Below, piece after piece: positions 19,381-30,118 of a stretch of 64,000 bases of DNA (positions are counted from its first letter, which is position 1; each line of letters starts with the position of its first letter). The notes beneath the pieces were generated by a model. The model was not told where the DNA came from. It searched no databases and was given only the letters and a program-made list of their open reading frames with translations. The translations under genes were made by a program, and so were the position numbers. The DNA comes from Aurantimonas sp. HBX-1 (GTDB taxonomy: Bacteria > Pseudomonadota > Alphaproteobacteria > Rhizobiales > Rhizobiaceae): NCBI RefSeq assembly GCF_021391535.1, contig NZ_CP090066.1, forward strand, positions 2,493,501 through 2,557,500. The letters run 5' to 3'.

Positions 19381-20970
19381 ATGAACGCGTTCTCCCGCTC
19401 GCAGACGGTCCGCAAACCCGCGATCCGCTCCGCCGGCGGGATCGTCGCGGCGCAGAGCCGGCTGGCGGCGGAAACCGGCGCCGCGGTGCTCGCCGAGGGC
19501 GGCGACGCGATCGACGCCGCCGTCGCCACCTCCTTCGCCCTGGGCGTGCTCGAGCCGTGGATGAGCGGGCCGGCCGGAGGCGGCGCGATGATGATCTGGC
19601 GGCAGGCCGAGCAGAAGGCCTACTGCGTCCACTACGGCATGCGGTCCCCGGCGGCGCTCGATCCCGCCGACTATCCGCTCTCCGGCGAAGGCGTCGCGTC
19701 GGACCTGTTTGCGTGGAAGGCGGTTGTGGGCGACCGCAATGTCGAGGGTGCCAAGGCCGTCGCGGTGCCGGGCGTCGTCGACGGGATCGGCCAGGCGCAT
19801 CAGCGCTTCGGCAGGCGGGACTGGCAGGACCTGCTGCAGCCAGCGATCGCGCTTGCCCGGGAAGGGCTGCAGATCGACTGGTACGCGGCGCTGATCCTGG
19901 CCTCGAACACCCGGTCGCTGGCCCGGGACGCCGACGCGGCAGCGCTCTTCCTCGAGGACGGCATGTGGCCGCCGGTGCCCGGTTGGACCGCGCTGGTCGA
20001 CCGGCGCATCGCCAACCCGGCGATGGCCGAGACCCTGGCGGCGCTCGCCGAGCGCGGCTACCGCGAATTCTACGACGGCGATATCGCCCGCACGCTCGCC
20101 GCCGACGTCCAGGCCAAGGGCGGCTCGCTCTCCGCCGAGGACCTGGCGGCCTATCGCGCCACGATCACCGAGGTCGCCCGCACCCCCTATCGCGACGGCG
20201 GCTTCTATCTGCCGGGCGACCTGACGGCCGGCCCGACGATCGCCGATGTCTTTTCGCGGCTCGGCGCCGGCGAGATGACGGGCGCGCATCGTCCGGACGG
20301 GGGAAGCTTCGGCGCCTACGCCGACGCCTTCGCGGGCGCCTATCGCGACCGCCTCGCCAGCATGGGCGACAACGAGGCGCCGCACAGCCCGGCCTGCACG
20401 ACGCATTTCTCGGTCGTCGACCGCGACGGCAACATGGTGGCGATGACCCAGACGCTGCTGTCGGTGTTCGGCTCGCGCGTCGTGTCGCCGTCCACCGGCC
20501 TGCTGCTCAACAACGGCATCATGTGGTTCGACCCGGAGCCCGGCCGGCCCAACTCGCTCGCGCCCGGCAAGCGCTGCCTGATGAATGTCTGCCCGGTGAT
20601 CGGCGAGACCGCCGACGCACGCTTCGCCATCGGCGCCTCGGGCGGGCGCAAGATCATGCCGGCGGTGGCGCAGCTGTCCTCGTTCATGATCGATTTCGGC
20701 ATGGACCTCGACGCCGCCTTCCATCATCCGCGCATCGACGCCAGCGGCGGGCCGGCGGTGATCGCCGATGAGGCGCTGTCGCCCGAGATCATCGCCACGC
20801 TCGCCGAGAGCCGCCGGGTCGTGACCGCACCGCGCACCGTCTACCCCAATTCCTTTGCCTTCCCCGCCGGCGTGATGCGCCGCGGCGCCGAGAATTCCGG
20901 CGCCAGCGAGATCATGTCGCCGTGGGGAGACGCGGTTGCCGAGCCCACCGTCGCCGGTGATCGTCCATGA
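19381..20970 (+). CDS. Gamma-glutamyltransferase family protein, no signal peptide
   Basis: A 529-residue Ntn-hydrolase of the GGT family, normally autocleaved into large and small subunits. The nucleophile is expected at T340 in CTTHFSVVDRDGNMVAM, giving subunits of about 339 and 190 residues; the substrate-binding GLLLNNGIMWFDPEPG and CLMNVCPVI segments follow. Unlike the well-known periplasmic enzymes there is no leader: the protein starts MNAFSRSQTVRKPAIRSAGG, so it is predicted cytosolic. That fits a role on compounds imported by the adjacent ABC system. It could instead be a cephalosporin-acylase-like or amide-hydrolysing relative. Confidence 0.87.
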   Translation: MNAFSRSQTVRKPAIRSAGGIVAAQSRLAAETGAAVLAEGGDAIDAAVATSFALGVLEPWMSGPAGGGAMMIWRQAEQKAYCVHYGMRSPAALDPADYPLSGEGVASDLFAWKAVVGDRNVEGAKAVAVPGVVDGIGQAHQRFGRRDWQDLLQPAIALAREGLQIDWYAALILASNTRSLARDADAAALFLEDGMWPPVPGWTALVDRRIANPAMAETLAALAERGYREFYDGDIARTLAADVQAKGGSLSAEDLAAYRATITEVARTPYRDGGFYLPGDLTAGPTIADVFSRLGAGEMTGAHRPDGGSFGAYADAFAGAYRDRLASMGDNEAPHSPACTTHFSVVDRDGNMVAMTQTLLSVFGSRVVSPSTGLLLNNGIMWFDPEPGRPNSLAPGKRCLMNVCPVIGETADARFAIGASGGRKIMPAVAQLSSFMIDFGMDLDAAFHHPRIDASGGPAVIADEALSPEIIATLAESRRVVTAPRTVYPNSFAFPAGVMRRGAENSGASEIMSPWGDAVAEPTVAGDRP

Positions 20971-21031
20971 CCCTCAGATCCGCCCCCGGCGGCCGCCGAT
21001 GCCCATCCCACCGCAACAAGGAGCAGCGCAC

Positions 21032-22654
21032 ATGAAGCATCTTCGATCCCTCGGAAAGGTCTTCCCGCAAGGTCGCCTGCGCCGGCATCTGCTGGCCTCG
21101 GCGATCGCGCTGGCAAGCGTGGCCGCTATGCCGGCGACCTCCGTCCTGGCGCAGGAGATCCGCGCGGTGATGCATTCGGGCCTGCGGGTGCTCGATCCGA
21201 TCATCACCACGGCGCACATCACCCGCAACCACGGCTACATGATCTACGACACGCTGCTGGCGGTGGACGAGAACCAGACGCCGCAGCCGCAGATGGCCGA
21301 CTGGACGGTCTCCGACGACGGCATGGTCTACACGTTCACGCTGCGCGACGGGCTGAAGTTCCACGACGGCGCCGACGTCAAGGCCGCCGACGTGGTAGCC
21401 TCGCTGAAGCGCTGGGCCGAGCGCGACGGCGGCGGCCAGATGCTGATGGGCTACACCAAGAGCATCGAGGCGAGCGACGACAAGACGGTCGTGCTCACCC
21501 TTTCGGAGCCGTTCTCCTACGTCATCGAGCTGATCGCCAAGCCGTCCGCGGTGCCGGCCTTCATCATGCCGGAGCGCATGGCCTCGACACCCGGGACGGA
21601 AGCCGTCACCGAGCACATCGGCTCGGGTCCGTTCCGCTTCGTCGAATCCGAATACGAGCCCGGCGTGCGCGTCGTCTACGAGAAGTTCGAGGACTACGTC
21701 CCGCGTTCTGAGCCCGCGAGCTGGACCGCCGGCGGCAAGGAAGTGAAGGTCGACCGCGTCGTCTGGGTCAACATGCCCGACGCCCAGACTGCGCTCAACG
21801 CCCTCACCTCCGGCGAGATCGACTATATCGAGCAGCCGCCGATCGACCTCCTGCCGCTGCTCGAGGGCAACGAGGAGATCAGCGTCGATGTCCTCAACAC
21901 GCTCGGCTACCAGACGATGGGCCGGCTCAACTGGCTGCATGCGCCCTTCGACGACGTGCGCGTGCGCCGGGCGGCGATGCTGGCGCTGAACCAGACCGAC
22001 GTGCTCGGGGCGCTGATCGGCAACCCGGAATACTACCGCGTCTGCGCCTCGATGTACGGCTGCGACACCCCGCTGGCGACGGACGCCGGCGGCGAAAAGA
22101 TGCTGGAAGGCTCGGATGTCGAGGGCGCCAAGGCGCTGCTCGAGGAAGCCGGCTACGACGGCACGCCGATCGTCCTGATGCAGCCGACCGACGTTTCCTC
22201 GGTCAGCCCGCAGCCGGTGGTCGCCGCGCAGCTGCTGCGCGCGGCGGGCTTCACCGTCGACCTGCAGCCGATGGACTGGCAGACGCTGGTCACCCGCCGC
22301 GCCAGCCAGGCCGCTCCGGCCGACGGCGGCTGGAACATGTTCTTCACCAACTGGGTCATCCCGGAAGTGTGGAACCCGATCATCAATCCGATGCTCAACG
22401 GCGGCGGCACCGAGAAGGCCTGGTTCGGCTGGCCGGACGATCCGGAACTCGAGGCGATGCGCAAGGAGTTCGTGCAGGCGACGAGCGATGAGCAGCGCAA
22501 GGAGATCGCGGCGCGGATCCATCAGCACGCCTACGACGTCGTGAACTACATCCCGCTCGGCCAGTATCTCAGCCCCACGGCGTGGCGCAACGAGCTGTCG
22601 GGCGTGATGAAGGCGCCGGTCCCGCTGTTCTGGGACATCACCAAGGCCGAATAG
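21032..22654 (+). CDS. ABC transporter substrate-binding protein, peptide/opine type (family 5)
   Basis: A periplasmic binding protein of about 540 residues, SBP family 5 (DppA/OppA-like). The signal peptide has a twin-arginine-like GRLRRHLLASAIALASVAA core and probable cleavage near VLAQEI. Family landmarks include the DWTVSDDGMVYTFTLRDGLKFHDGADV stretch (positions about 78-105 of the mature frame) and HIGSGPFRFVESEYEPG. ATG 21032 has AACAAGGAGCAG upstream; the open frame before it (to 20936) overlaps the GGT gene and is not credible. Ligands are likely peptides or peptide-like amides given the hydrolases downstream. Confidence 0.92.
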   Translation: MKHLRSLGKVFPQGRLRRHLLASAIALASVAAMPATSVLAQEIRAVMHSGLRVLDPIITTAHITRNHGYMIYDTLLAVDENQTPQPQMADWTVSDDGMVYTFTLRDGLKFHDGADVKAADVVASLKRWAERDGGGQMLMGYTKSIEASDDKTVVLTLSEPFSYVIELIAKPSAVPAFIMPERMASTPGTEAVTEHIGSGPFRFVESEYEPGVRVVYEKFEDYVPRSEPASWTAGGKEVKVDRVVWVNMPDAQTALNALTSGEIDYIEQPPIDLLPLLEGNEEISVDVLNTLGYQTMGRLNWLHAPFDDVRVRRAAMLALNQTDVLGALIGNPEYYRVCASMYGCDTPLATDAGGEKMLEGSDVEGAKALLEEAGYDGTPIVLMQPTDVSSVSPQPVVAAQLLRAAGFTVDLQPMDWQTLVTRRASQAAPADGGWNMFFTNWVIPEVWNPIINPMLNGGGTEKAWFGWPDDPELEAMRKEFVQATSDEQRKEIAARIHQHAYDVVNYIPLGQYLSPTAWRNELSGVMKAPVPLFWDITKAE

Positions 22655-22661
22655 GCCGCCT

Positions 22662-22696
22662 CCGGGCAGGCGGCGCGAACCCGCCCGCCTGCCCGG
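22662..22696 (+). repeat. Intercistronic hairpin after the substrate-binding protein gene
   Basis: A 12-bp perfect stem (CCGGGCAGGCGG / CCGCCTGCCCGG) with an 11-nt loop and no T-tract lies between the binding-protein and first permease genes. It probably protects the binding-protein mRNA, as at dctP/dctQ in this window (inference). Confidence 0.65.
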
Positions 22697-22730
22697 CCTG
22701 CCTCTCTCCCACCCGTGGAGCCCTGACGCC

Positions 22731-23672
22731 ATGCTCGCCTATTTCGTGCGCCGTGTGCTCGCCGCCATCCCGGTGATGATCGTCGTCGCCCTGTTCGTCT
22801 TCCTGCTGCTGCGCCTGACGCCGGGCGATCCTGCCGCGATCATCGCCGGCGACATGGCGACGCCGCAGCAGCTGGCGGACATCCGCGAGGCGCTCGGCCT
22901 CAACGAGCCGCTCTACACCCAGTTCGTCACCTGGAGCACGCAGCTGCTGACCGGCGATTTCGGCACCTCGCTGATCTCGCGCACGCCGGTGACGACGCTG
23001 ATCGGCCAGCGCCTCGAGCCGACGGTGAGCCTGGCGCTGCTGACCATGGCGCTGACGATCCTGATCTCGGTGCCGCTCGGCGTGCTGGCGGCCTGGAAGC
23101 ATGGCAGCTGGATCGACAACCTGGTCACCACCGCCTCGGTCGTCGGCTTCTCCATCCCGGTCTTCGTCATCGGCTACATCCTGATCCAGATTTTCGCGCT
23201 GGAGCTCAAGCTCCTCCCGGTCCAGGGTTTCCGCAGCATTTCCGAAGGCGTCGGGCCGTTCCTCGAACGGGCGATCCTCCCCGCCCTGACGCTCGCCTCG
23301 ATCTACATCGCGCTGATCACCCGGATGACGCGCGCCGCGATGCTCGACGTGCTCGGCGAGGACTATGTGCGCACCGCCCGCGCCAAGGGCCTCGACGAGA
23401 ACGCGGTGCTGTTCAGCCACGCGCTGCGCAACGCCGCAGTGCCGATCCTGACCGTCATCGGCACCGGCTTCGCGCTGATGATCTCCGGCGTCGTCGTCAC
23501 CGAGAGCGTCTTCAACATTCCCGGCCTCGGCCGCCTCACCGTCGATGCGATCCTGGCGCGCGACTATCCGGTGATCCAGGGGCTGATCCTGCTGACCAGC
23601 GGCATCTACGTGCTGGTGAACCTCGCGATCGACCTCTCCTACGCCTTCCTGGACCCGAGGATCCGCTATTGA
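22731..23672 (+). CDS. ABC transporter permease (DppB family)
   Basis: A 313-residue inner-membrane permease with about six helices. The DppB/OppB start MLAYFVRRVLAAIPVMIVVALFVFLLLRLTPGDPA is classical, and the EAA loop that contacts the ATPase is visible at VRTARAKGLDENAVLFSHAL. It ends in the DppB-type AFLDPRIRY. The stop overlaps the next permease start (TGATG). It pairs with the following gene to form the translocation channel. Confidence 0.95.
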   Translation: MLAYFVRRVLAAIPVMIVVALFVFLLLRLTPGDPAAIIAGDMATPQQLADIREALGLNEPLYTQFVTWSTQLLTGDFGTSLISRTPVTTLIGQRLEPTVSLALLTMALTILISVPLGVLAAWKHGSWIDNLVTTASVVGFSIPVFVIGYILIQIFALELKLLPVQGFRSISEGVGPFLERAILPALTLASIYIALITRMTRAAMLDVLGEDYVRTARAKGLDENAVLFSHALRNAAVPILTVIGTGFALMISGVVVTESVFNIPGLGRLTVDAILARDYPVIQGLILLTSGIYVLVNLAIDLSYAFLDPRIRY

Positions 23673-24555
23673 TGACCCAAGTCGAGGCTCGGGCGGAGCC
23701 GCTGGTGCGCCGGCGTTTCCCCTCCCTGATGCGCGGCGGCGGCTTCGGCATCGCCGCGATGCTCGCCGCGGCGGCGCTGCTCCTGATCGTGCTGATGGCG
23801 GTGTTCGCGCCACTGATCGCGCCCTTTGATCCGATACAGATGGATCCGTCGAAGCGGCTGCAGCCGGCCGGCGAGATGTTCCTGCTCGGCACCGACGCCT
23901 ATGGCCGCGACCTGTTCTCGCGGATCGTCTACGGCGCCCGCATCTCGTTGATCGTCGGCATCGGCGCGGCGGTGGTCAGCGTCGCGATCGGCCTGCCGCT
24001 CGGCTTATTGTCGGGCTTCTTCCGCCCGCTCGACGCGATCCTGATGCGGATCATGGACGGGCTGATGGCGATCCCCGGCATCCTGCTCGCCATCGCCGTC
24101 GTGTCGCTGGCCGGCGCCAGCCTCTGGACCGTGCTCATCGCGATCACCATTCCGGAGATCCCGCGCGTCGTGCGGCTCGTGCGCTCGGTCGTCCTCACCG
24201 CCCGCGAAGAGCCCTATGTCGAGGCGGCGATCGCCGTCGGCTCCAGCCTGCCGAAGATCATGTGGCGGCACCTGATGCCCAACACGCTGGCGCCGCTGAT
24301 CGTCCAGGGCACCTATATCTGCGCCTCGGCGATCCTCACCGAGGCGATCCTGTCCTTCCTCGGCGCCGGCATCGGCACCGAGACGCCGTCCTGGGGCAAC
24401 ATCATGTCCGAGGGACGGGTCTACTTCCAGCTGAAGCCGTCGCTGATCTTCTGGCCCGGCCTGCTGCTGTCCGCCTGCATCCTCTCGATCAACCTGCTCG
24501 GCGACACCGCCCGGGACATGCTCGATCCCCGCATGAAGCAGCGCGGAGCCGCACG

Positions 24556-24559
<4 letters not shown>
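23672..24559 (+). CDS. ABC transporter permease (DppC family)
   Basis: A permease of about 295 residues. It has the DppC N-terminal extension, then LLGTDAYGRDLFSRIVYGAR (a family hallmark), six helices and the EAA loop YVEAAIAVGSSLPKIMWRHL. It ends GDTARDMLDPRMK. ATG 23672 overlaps the upstream stop by one base; a TTG three nt earlier is possible but unnecessary. Its own stop overlaps the ATPase gene start by ATGA. Confidence 0.95.
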
Positions 24560-26214
<1,655 letters not shown>

Positions 26215-26225
26215 GACCCGCCCTG

Positions 26226-27725
26226 ATGACAACACCGCGCATCGCCGTCGGCGGCTTCATGCATGAGACCAACACGTTCGGCCCCAGCAAGGCCGGGATC
26301 GACGCCTTCATCGAGGGCGGCGGCTGGCCGCCGCTGAGCGAGGGCGACGCGCTGATCCCGGCGACGCGCAACGTCAACATGGGCATCTGCGGCTTCGTGG
26401 AAGTGGCCGAGGCAGCAGGCTGGGAACTGGTGCCGACGCTCTGGTGCGCCGCCAGCCCCTCGGCCCACGTCACGGAAGCGGCGTTCGAAGACATTGCCGG
26501 GCGGATCGTCGCCGGCTTCGCGGCGGCCGGCCGGCTCGACGGCGTCTATCTCGACCTGCACGGCGCGATGGTCGCCGAGCATCTCGACGACGGCGAGGGC
26601 GAGCTGCTGGCGCGGGTGCGCGCCGTCGTCGGCCCGAACGTGCCGATCGTCGCCAGCCTCGACCTGCACGGCAACGTGACGCGGACGATGGTCGATGCCG
26701 CCGACGCGCTGATCGCCTACCGCACCTATCCGCATGTCGACATGGCCGAGACCGGTCGCCGCTCGGCTGCCTATCTCGGCCGCCTGCTGGGCGGCCAACG
26801 TGACGCGAAAGCCTTCCGCCAGCTGCCGTTCCTGATCCCGATCGCCTGGCAGTCGACGGTGATGGAGCCCAGCCGCAGCCTCTACGCGTCCCTGCCCGGC
26901 TTCGAGGCGGACGGCGTCGGCTCGATCTCGCTGCTCACCGGCTTTCCGGCCGCCGACTTCGCCGATTGCGGCCCGAGCATCGTCGCCTACGCGCCGACGC
27001 AGGACGCCGCCGACCGCGCCGCCGATGCGCTCTTCGACAGCATCAGCCGCCGCGAGTCCGACTTCGCCGGCAAGGTGTTCTCGCCGGATGCCGGGGTGGC
27101 CGAGGCCATCGCGCTCGGCGCCACCGCGCGTCGCCCGATCGTCATCGCCGACACGCAGGACAATCCCGGCGCGGGCGGTGATTCCGACACGACCGGCATG
27201 CTCCGCGCGCTGGTCGCGGCCGATGCAAAGCGGGCGGCGATCGGCGTCATCGTCGACCCGCAGGCGGCGGCCGCGGCGCACCGTGCCGGCGTCGGCGCCA
27301 CGGTCAGTCTCGGCCTCGGCGGCAAGTCCGGCATCGCCGGCGACGCTCCCTTCGAGGCCGACTATGTCGTGGAATCCCTCTCCGACGGGCAGCTGACCGC
27401 CGCGGGTCCCTTCTATGGCGGCGCGCGCATGCAGCTCGGCCCCTCCACCTGCCTTCGCATCGGCGACGTGCGGATCGTCGTCGGCTCGCGCAAGGCGCAG
27501 ATGGCCGACCAAGAGATGTACCGCTTCGTCGGCATCGAGCCGACCGAGCAGGCGATCCTCGTTAACAAGAGCTCGGTGCATTTCCGCGCCGATTTCGAGC
27601 CGATCGCCGAGACCATCCTCGTCTGCGCCGCACCGGGGCCGATGCCGGTCGACCCCGCGGCGCTCCCCTTCACCCGCCTGCGATCCGGCATGCGCCTTTC
27701 CCCCGGCGGCCCTGCCTTCGGCTGA
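26226..27725 (+). CDS. M81 family metallopeptidase (MlrC-like)
   Basis: A 499-residue protein of the DUF1485/MlrC family. The N-terminal IAVGGFMHETNTFGP, VYLDLHGAMVAEHLDDGEGE and IVASLDLHGNVT hold the conserved metal-binding His/Asp/Glu residues; DTQDNPGAGGDSDTTGML marks the C-terminal MlrC domain. The prototype MlrC cleaves tetrapeptide fragments of the cyanotoxin microcystin, but most homologues have unknown peptide or amide substrates. No signal peptide is seen, so it acts in the cytosol on imported material. It sits in the run of transporter and hydrolases. Confidence 0.88.
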   Translation: MTTPRIAVGGFMHETNTFGPSKAGIDAFIEGGGWPPLSEGDALIPATRNVNMGICGFVEVAEAAGWELVPTLWCAASPSAHVTEAAFEDIAGRIVAGFAAAGRLDGVYLDLHGAMVAEHLDDGEGELLARVRAVVGPNVPIVASLDLHGNVTRTMVDAADALIAYRTYPHVDMAETGRRSAAYLGRLLGGQRDAKAFRQLPFLIPIAWQSTVMEPSRSLYASLPGFEADGVGSISLLTGFPAADFADCGPSIVAYAPTQDAADRAADALFDSISRRESDFAGKVFSPDAGVAEAIALGATARRPIVIADTQDNPGAGGDSDTTGMLRALVAADAKRAAIGVIVDPQAAAAAHRAGVGATVSLGLGGKSGIAGDAPFEADYVVESLSDGQLTAAGPFYGGARMQLGPSTCLRIGDVRIVVGSRKAQMADQEMYRFVGIEPTEQAILVNKSSVHFRADFEPIAETILVCAAPGPMPVDPAALPFTRLRSGMRLSPGGPAFG

Positions 27726-27765
27726 AACGCCGCCCCCTTTTCCATTCTTGCCAAGGAAGCCTGCC

Positions 27766-28926
27766 ATGTCCGTCCTGCCGCTGATCGACGCCTTCAAGGG
27801 CGACCTCGTCGCCATCCGCCACGACCTGCATGCCCATCCGGAAATCGGCTTCGAGGAGAAGCGCACCTCGGGCGTCGTCGCCGCGAAGCTGGAGGAATGG
27901 GGCGTCACCGTGCATCGCGGCATTGGCGGCACCGGCGTCGTCGGCATCATCGAGGGCAAGCGGCCCGGCCGCCGCATCGGCCTGCGCGCCGACATGGACG
28001 CGCTGCCGATGGACGAGCTCTCCAACCTGCCCTTCCGTTCGACCATCCCCGGCCGCTTCCACGGCTGCGGCCATGACGGCCACACCACGATGCTGCTCGG
28101 CGCCGCACGCTACCTCGCCGAGACCCGCGACTTCGCCGGCACCGCCGTGCTGATCTTCCAGCCGGCGGAGGAAGGCCTCGGCGGCGCCCGCGCCATGCTC
28201 GCCGACGGGCTGTTCGAGCGCTTCCCCTGCGACGAGATCTACGGCCTGCACAACTCGCCCGACCTCGAGGCCGGCCAGATCTCGATCTTCCCGGGCAAGG
28301 GCATGGCCGGCGCCAGCTTCTTCGACATCAAGATCACCGGCGCCGGCAGCCACGGCGCCATGCCGCACAAGTCGCGCGACCCGATCGTCGTCGCGACGCA
28401 TCTCGCCGCGGCGCTGCAGAGCATCGTCAGCCGCAACACCGACCCGACGAAGTCGGCGGTGCTGTCGATCACCCAGATCCATTCGGGCTCGGCCTACAAC
28501 GTCGTGCCGGAGGAAGCCGCGCTCGCCGGAACGATCCGCTTCTTCGACGACGCGGTTGGCGAGATGGTCCGCACCCGGCTGCGCAAGATCGCGGCCGGCG
28601 CGGCGCTGTCCTTCGAGGTCGAGATCGACGTCGACATCCGCGACATCTTCTCGGTGCTCGACAACCACCCGGCCGAGACCGGCTATTTCACCGAGGCCGC
28701 GACCGACATCGTCGGCGCCGGGAACGTCCTCACCGAGCCCCGACCGACGATGGGCAGCGAGGACTTCGCCGACATGCTGCAGGCGGTGCCCGGCGCCTAT
28801 TGCTGGGTCGGCCATGCCGGCACCGTGCCGCTGCACAATCCGAGCTTCGTCCTCGACGACGGCATCCTGCCGATCGGCGCGAGCCTCCTGGCGCGGATCG
28901 TCGAGCGGCGGCTGGGCGCGGCCTGA
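27766..28926 (+). CDS. M20D family amidohydrolase/peptidase (hippurate hydrolase type)
   Basis: A zinc amidohydrolase of about 386 residues related to hippurate hydrolases, IAA-amino-acid hydrolases and N-acyl-aminoacid amidohydrolases. Diagnostic segments are RHDLHAHPEIGFEEKRT, LRADMDALPMDE, FHGCGHDGHTTMLLGAA and PAEEGLGGARAMLADG; these include the Cys/His metal ligands. The dimerisation domain is about residues 180-300. ATG 27766 follows CAAGGAAGC. It is expected to release the acyl group or N-terminal part from amide-linked amino acids brought in by the ABC importer. Confidence 0.92.
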   Translation: MSVLPLIDAFKGDLVAIRHDLHAHPEIGFEEKRTSGVVAAKLEEWGVTVHRGIGGTGVVGIIEGKRPGRRIGLRADMDALPMDELSNLPFRSTIPGRFHGCGHDGHTTMLLGAARYLAETRDFAGTAVLIFQPAEEGLGGARAMLADGLFERFPCDEIYGLHNSPDLEAGQISIFPGKGMAGASFFDIKITGAGSHGAMPHKSRDPIVVATHLAAALQSIVSRNTDPTKSAVLSITQIHSGSAYNVVPEEAALAGTIRFFDDAVGEMVRTRLRKIAAGAALSFEVEIDVDIRDIFSVLDNHPAETGYFTEAATDIVGAGNVLTEPRPTMGSEDFADMLQAVPGAYCWVGHAGTVPLHNPSFVLDDGILPIGASLLARIVERRLGAA

Positions 28927-28963
28927 GCCGGCGCGCCTCGGACAGGAAACAGGGGGAAACGAC

Positions 28964-30118
28964 ATGACGCCATTGCCCGAACTCGATCTCGACGCCGACC
29001 GCATGCTGGAAGGGCTGCGGCGCTGGGTCGAGTGCGAGAGCCCGACCTTCGACGTCGCCGCGGTCAACCGGATGATGTCGCTGGCGGCCGAGGACCTCGC
29101 CGCCATGGGCGCCACGGTCGAGCGCATCGACGGCCCGGCCGGCCTCGGCGACTGCCTGCGGGCCGCCTTCCCGCATCCGCGCAAGGGCGAGCCCGGCATC
29201 CTGATCATGGCGCATCTGGACACGGTGCATCCGGTAGGCACGCTGGAGAAGCTGCCGTTCCGGCGCGACGGCGATCGCTGCTACGGCCCCGGCATCCTCG
29301 ACATGAAGGGCGGCACCTTCGCCGCTTTGCAGGCGGTGCGGGCGCTGATCGAGGCCGGCGTCGAGACGACGCTGCCGGTGTCGGTGCTGCTCACCTGCGA
29401 CGAGGAGATCGGCAGCCCCGGCACCCGCCCGCTGATCGAGGCGGAGGCCGCCAGGCACAAGGTGATCCTTGTCCCGGAGCCGGCGATCAACGGCGACGGC
29501 GTCGTCACCGGCCGCTACGCCATCGCCCGCTTCAACCTGGCCGCCACGGGCCGTCCCAGCCACGCCGGCGCGTCGCTCAAGGAGGGCCGCTCGGCGATCC
29601 GCGAGATGGCCGGCCGGATCCTCGCGATCGAGGACATGACCGACGACGACTGCACCTTCAGCGTCGGCGTCGTGCATGGCGGCCAATGGGTCAACTGCGT
29701 CTCGACCACCTGCCAGGCCGAGGCGCTGTCGATGGCCAAGCGCCAGGAGGACCTCGACCGCGGCACCGACCGGATGCTGGCGCTCAACGAGACCCGGGAG
29801 GACGGCACCGGCTTTGCCGTCACGCTCGGCGTCGTCCGGCCGGTCTGGGAGCCCGGCCCTGGCACGATGCGGCTCTACGCGCTCGCCGAGGAAGTTTCCG
29901 CGACGCTCGGCACGACCATCTCGCACGGCAGTTCCGGCGGCGGTTCGGACGGCAACTTCACCGGCGCGATGCGCCTGCCGACGCTCGACGGGCTCGGCCT
30001 CGTCGGCGGCGGCTACCATACGCTGGGCGAATACGTCACCGTCGAGAGCCTCGTCCAGCGTGCGCGGCTGATGGCCGGGCTGCTGGCCGGCATCACCGGC
30101 GAGGAGGCGGAACGCTGA
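28964..30118 (+). CDS. M20 family metallopeptidase (glutamate carboxypeptidase/CPG2-like)
   Basis: A peptidase of about 384 residues of the M20A (carboxypeptidase G2) branch. Metal ligands are in IMAHLDTVHPVG, GPGILDMKGG and LTCDEEIGSPGTR; GRPSHAGASLKEGRSA marks the start of the dimerisation domain. It probably cleaves a C-terminal glutamate or similar residue from peptide-like substrates, complementary to the preceding M20D enzyme. ATG 28964 has AGGGGGAAACGAC. Its stop (CTGA) overlaps the apparent CTG start of the amidase. Confidence 0.9.
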   Translation: MTPLPELDLDADRMLEGLRRWVECESPTFDVAAVNRMMSLAAEDLAAMGATVERIDGPAGLGDCLRAAFPHPRKGEPGILIMAHLDTVHPVGTLEKLPFRRDGDRCYGPGILDMKGGTFAALQAVRALIEAGVETTLPVSVLLTCDEEIGSPGTRPLIEAEAARHKVILVPEPAINGDGVVTGRYAIARFNLAATGRPSHAGASLKEGRSAIREMAGRILAIEDMTDDDCTFSVGVVHGGQWVNCVSTTCQAEALSMAKRQEDLDRGTDRMLALNETREDGTGFAVTLGVVRPVWEPGPGTMRLYALAEEVSATLGTTISHGSSGGGSDGNFTGAMRLPTLDGLGLVGGGYHTLGEYVTVESLVQRARLMAGLLAGITGEEAER

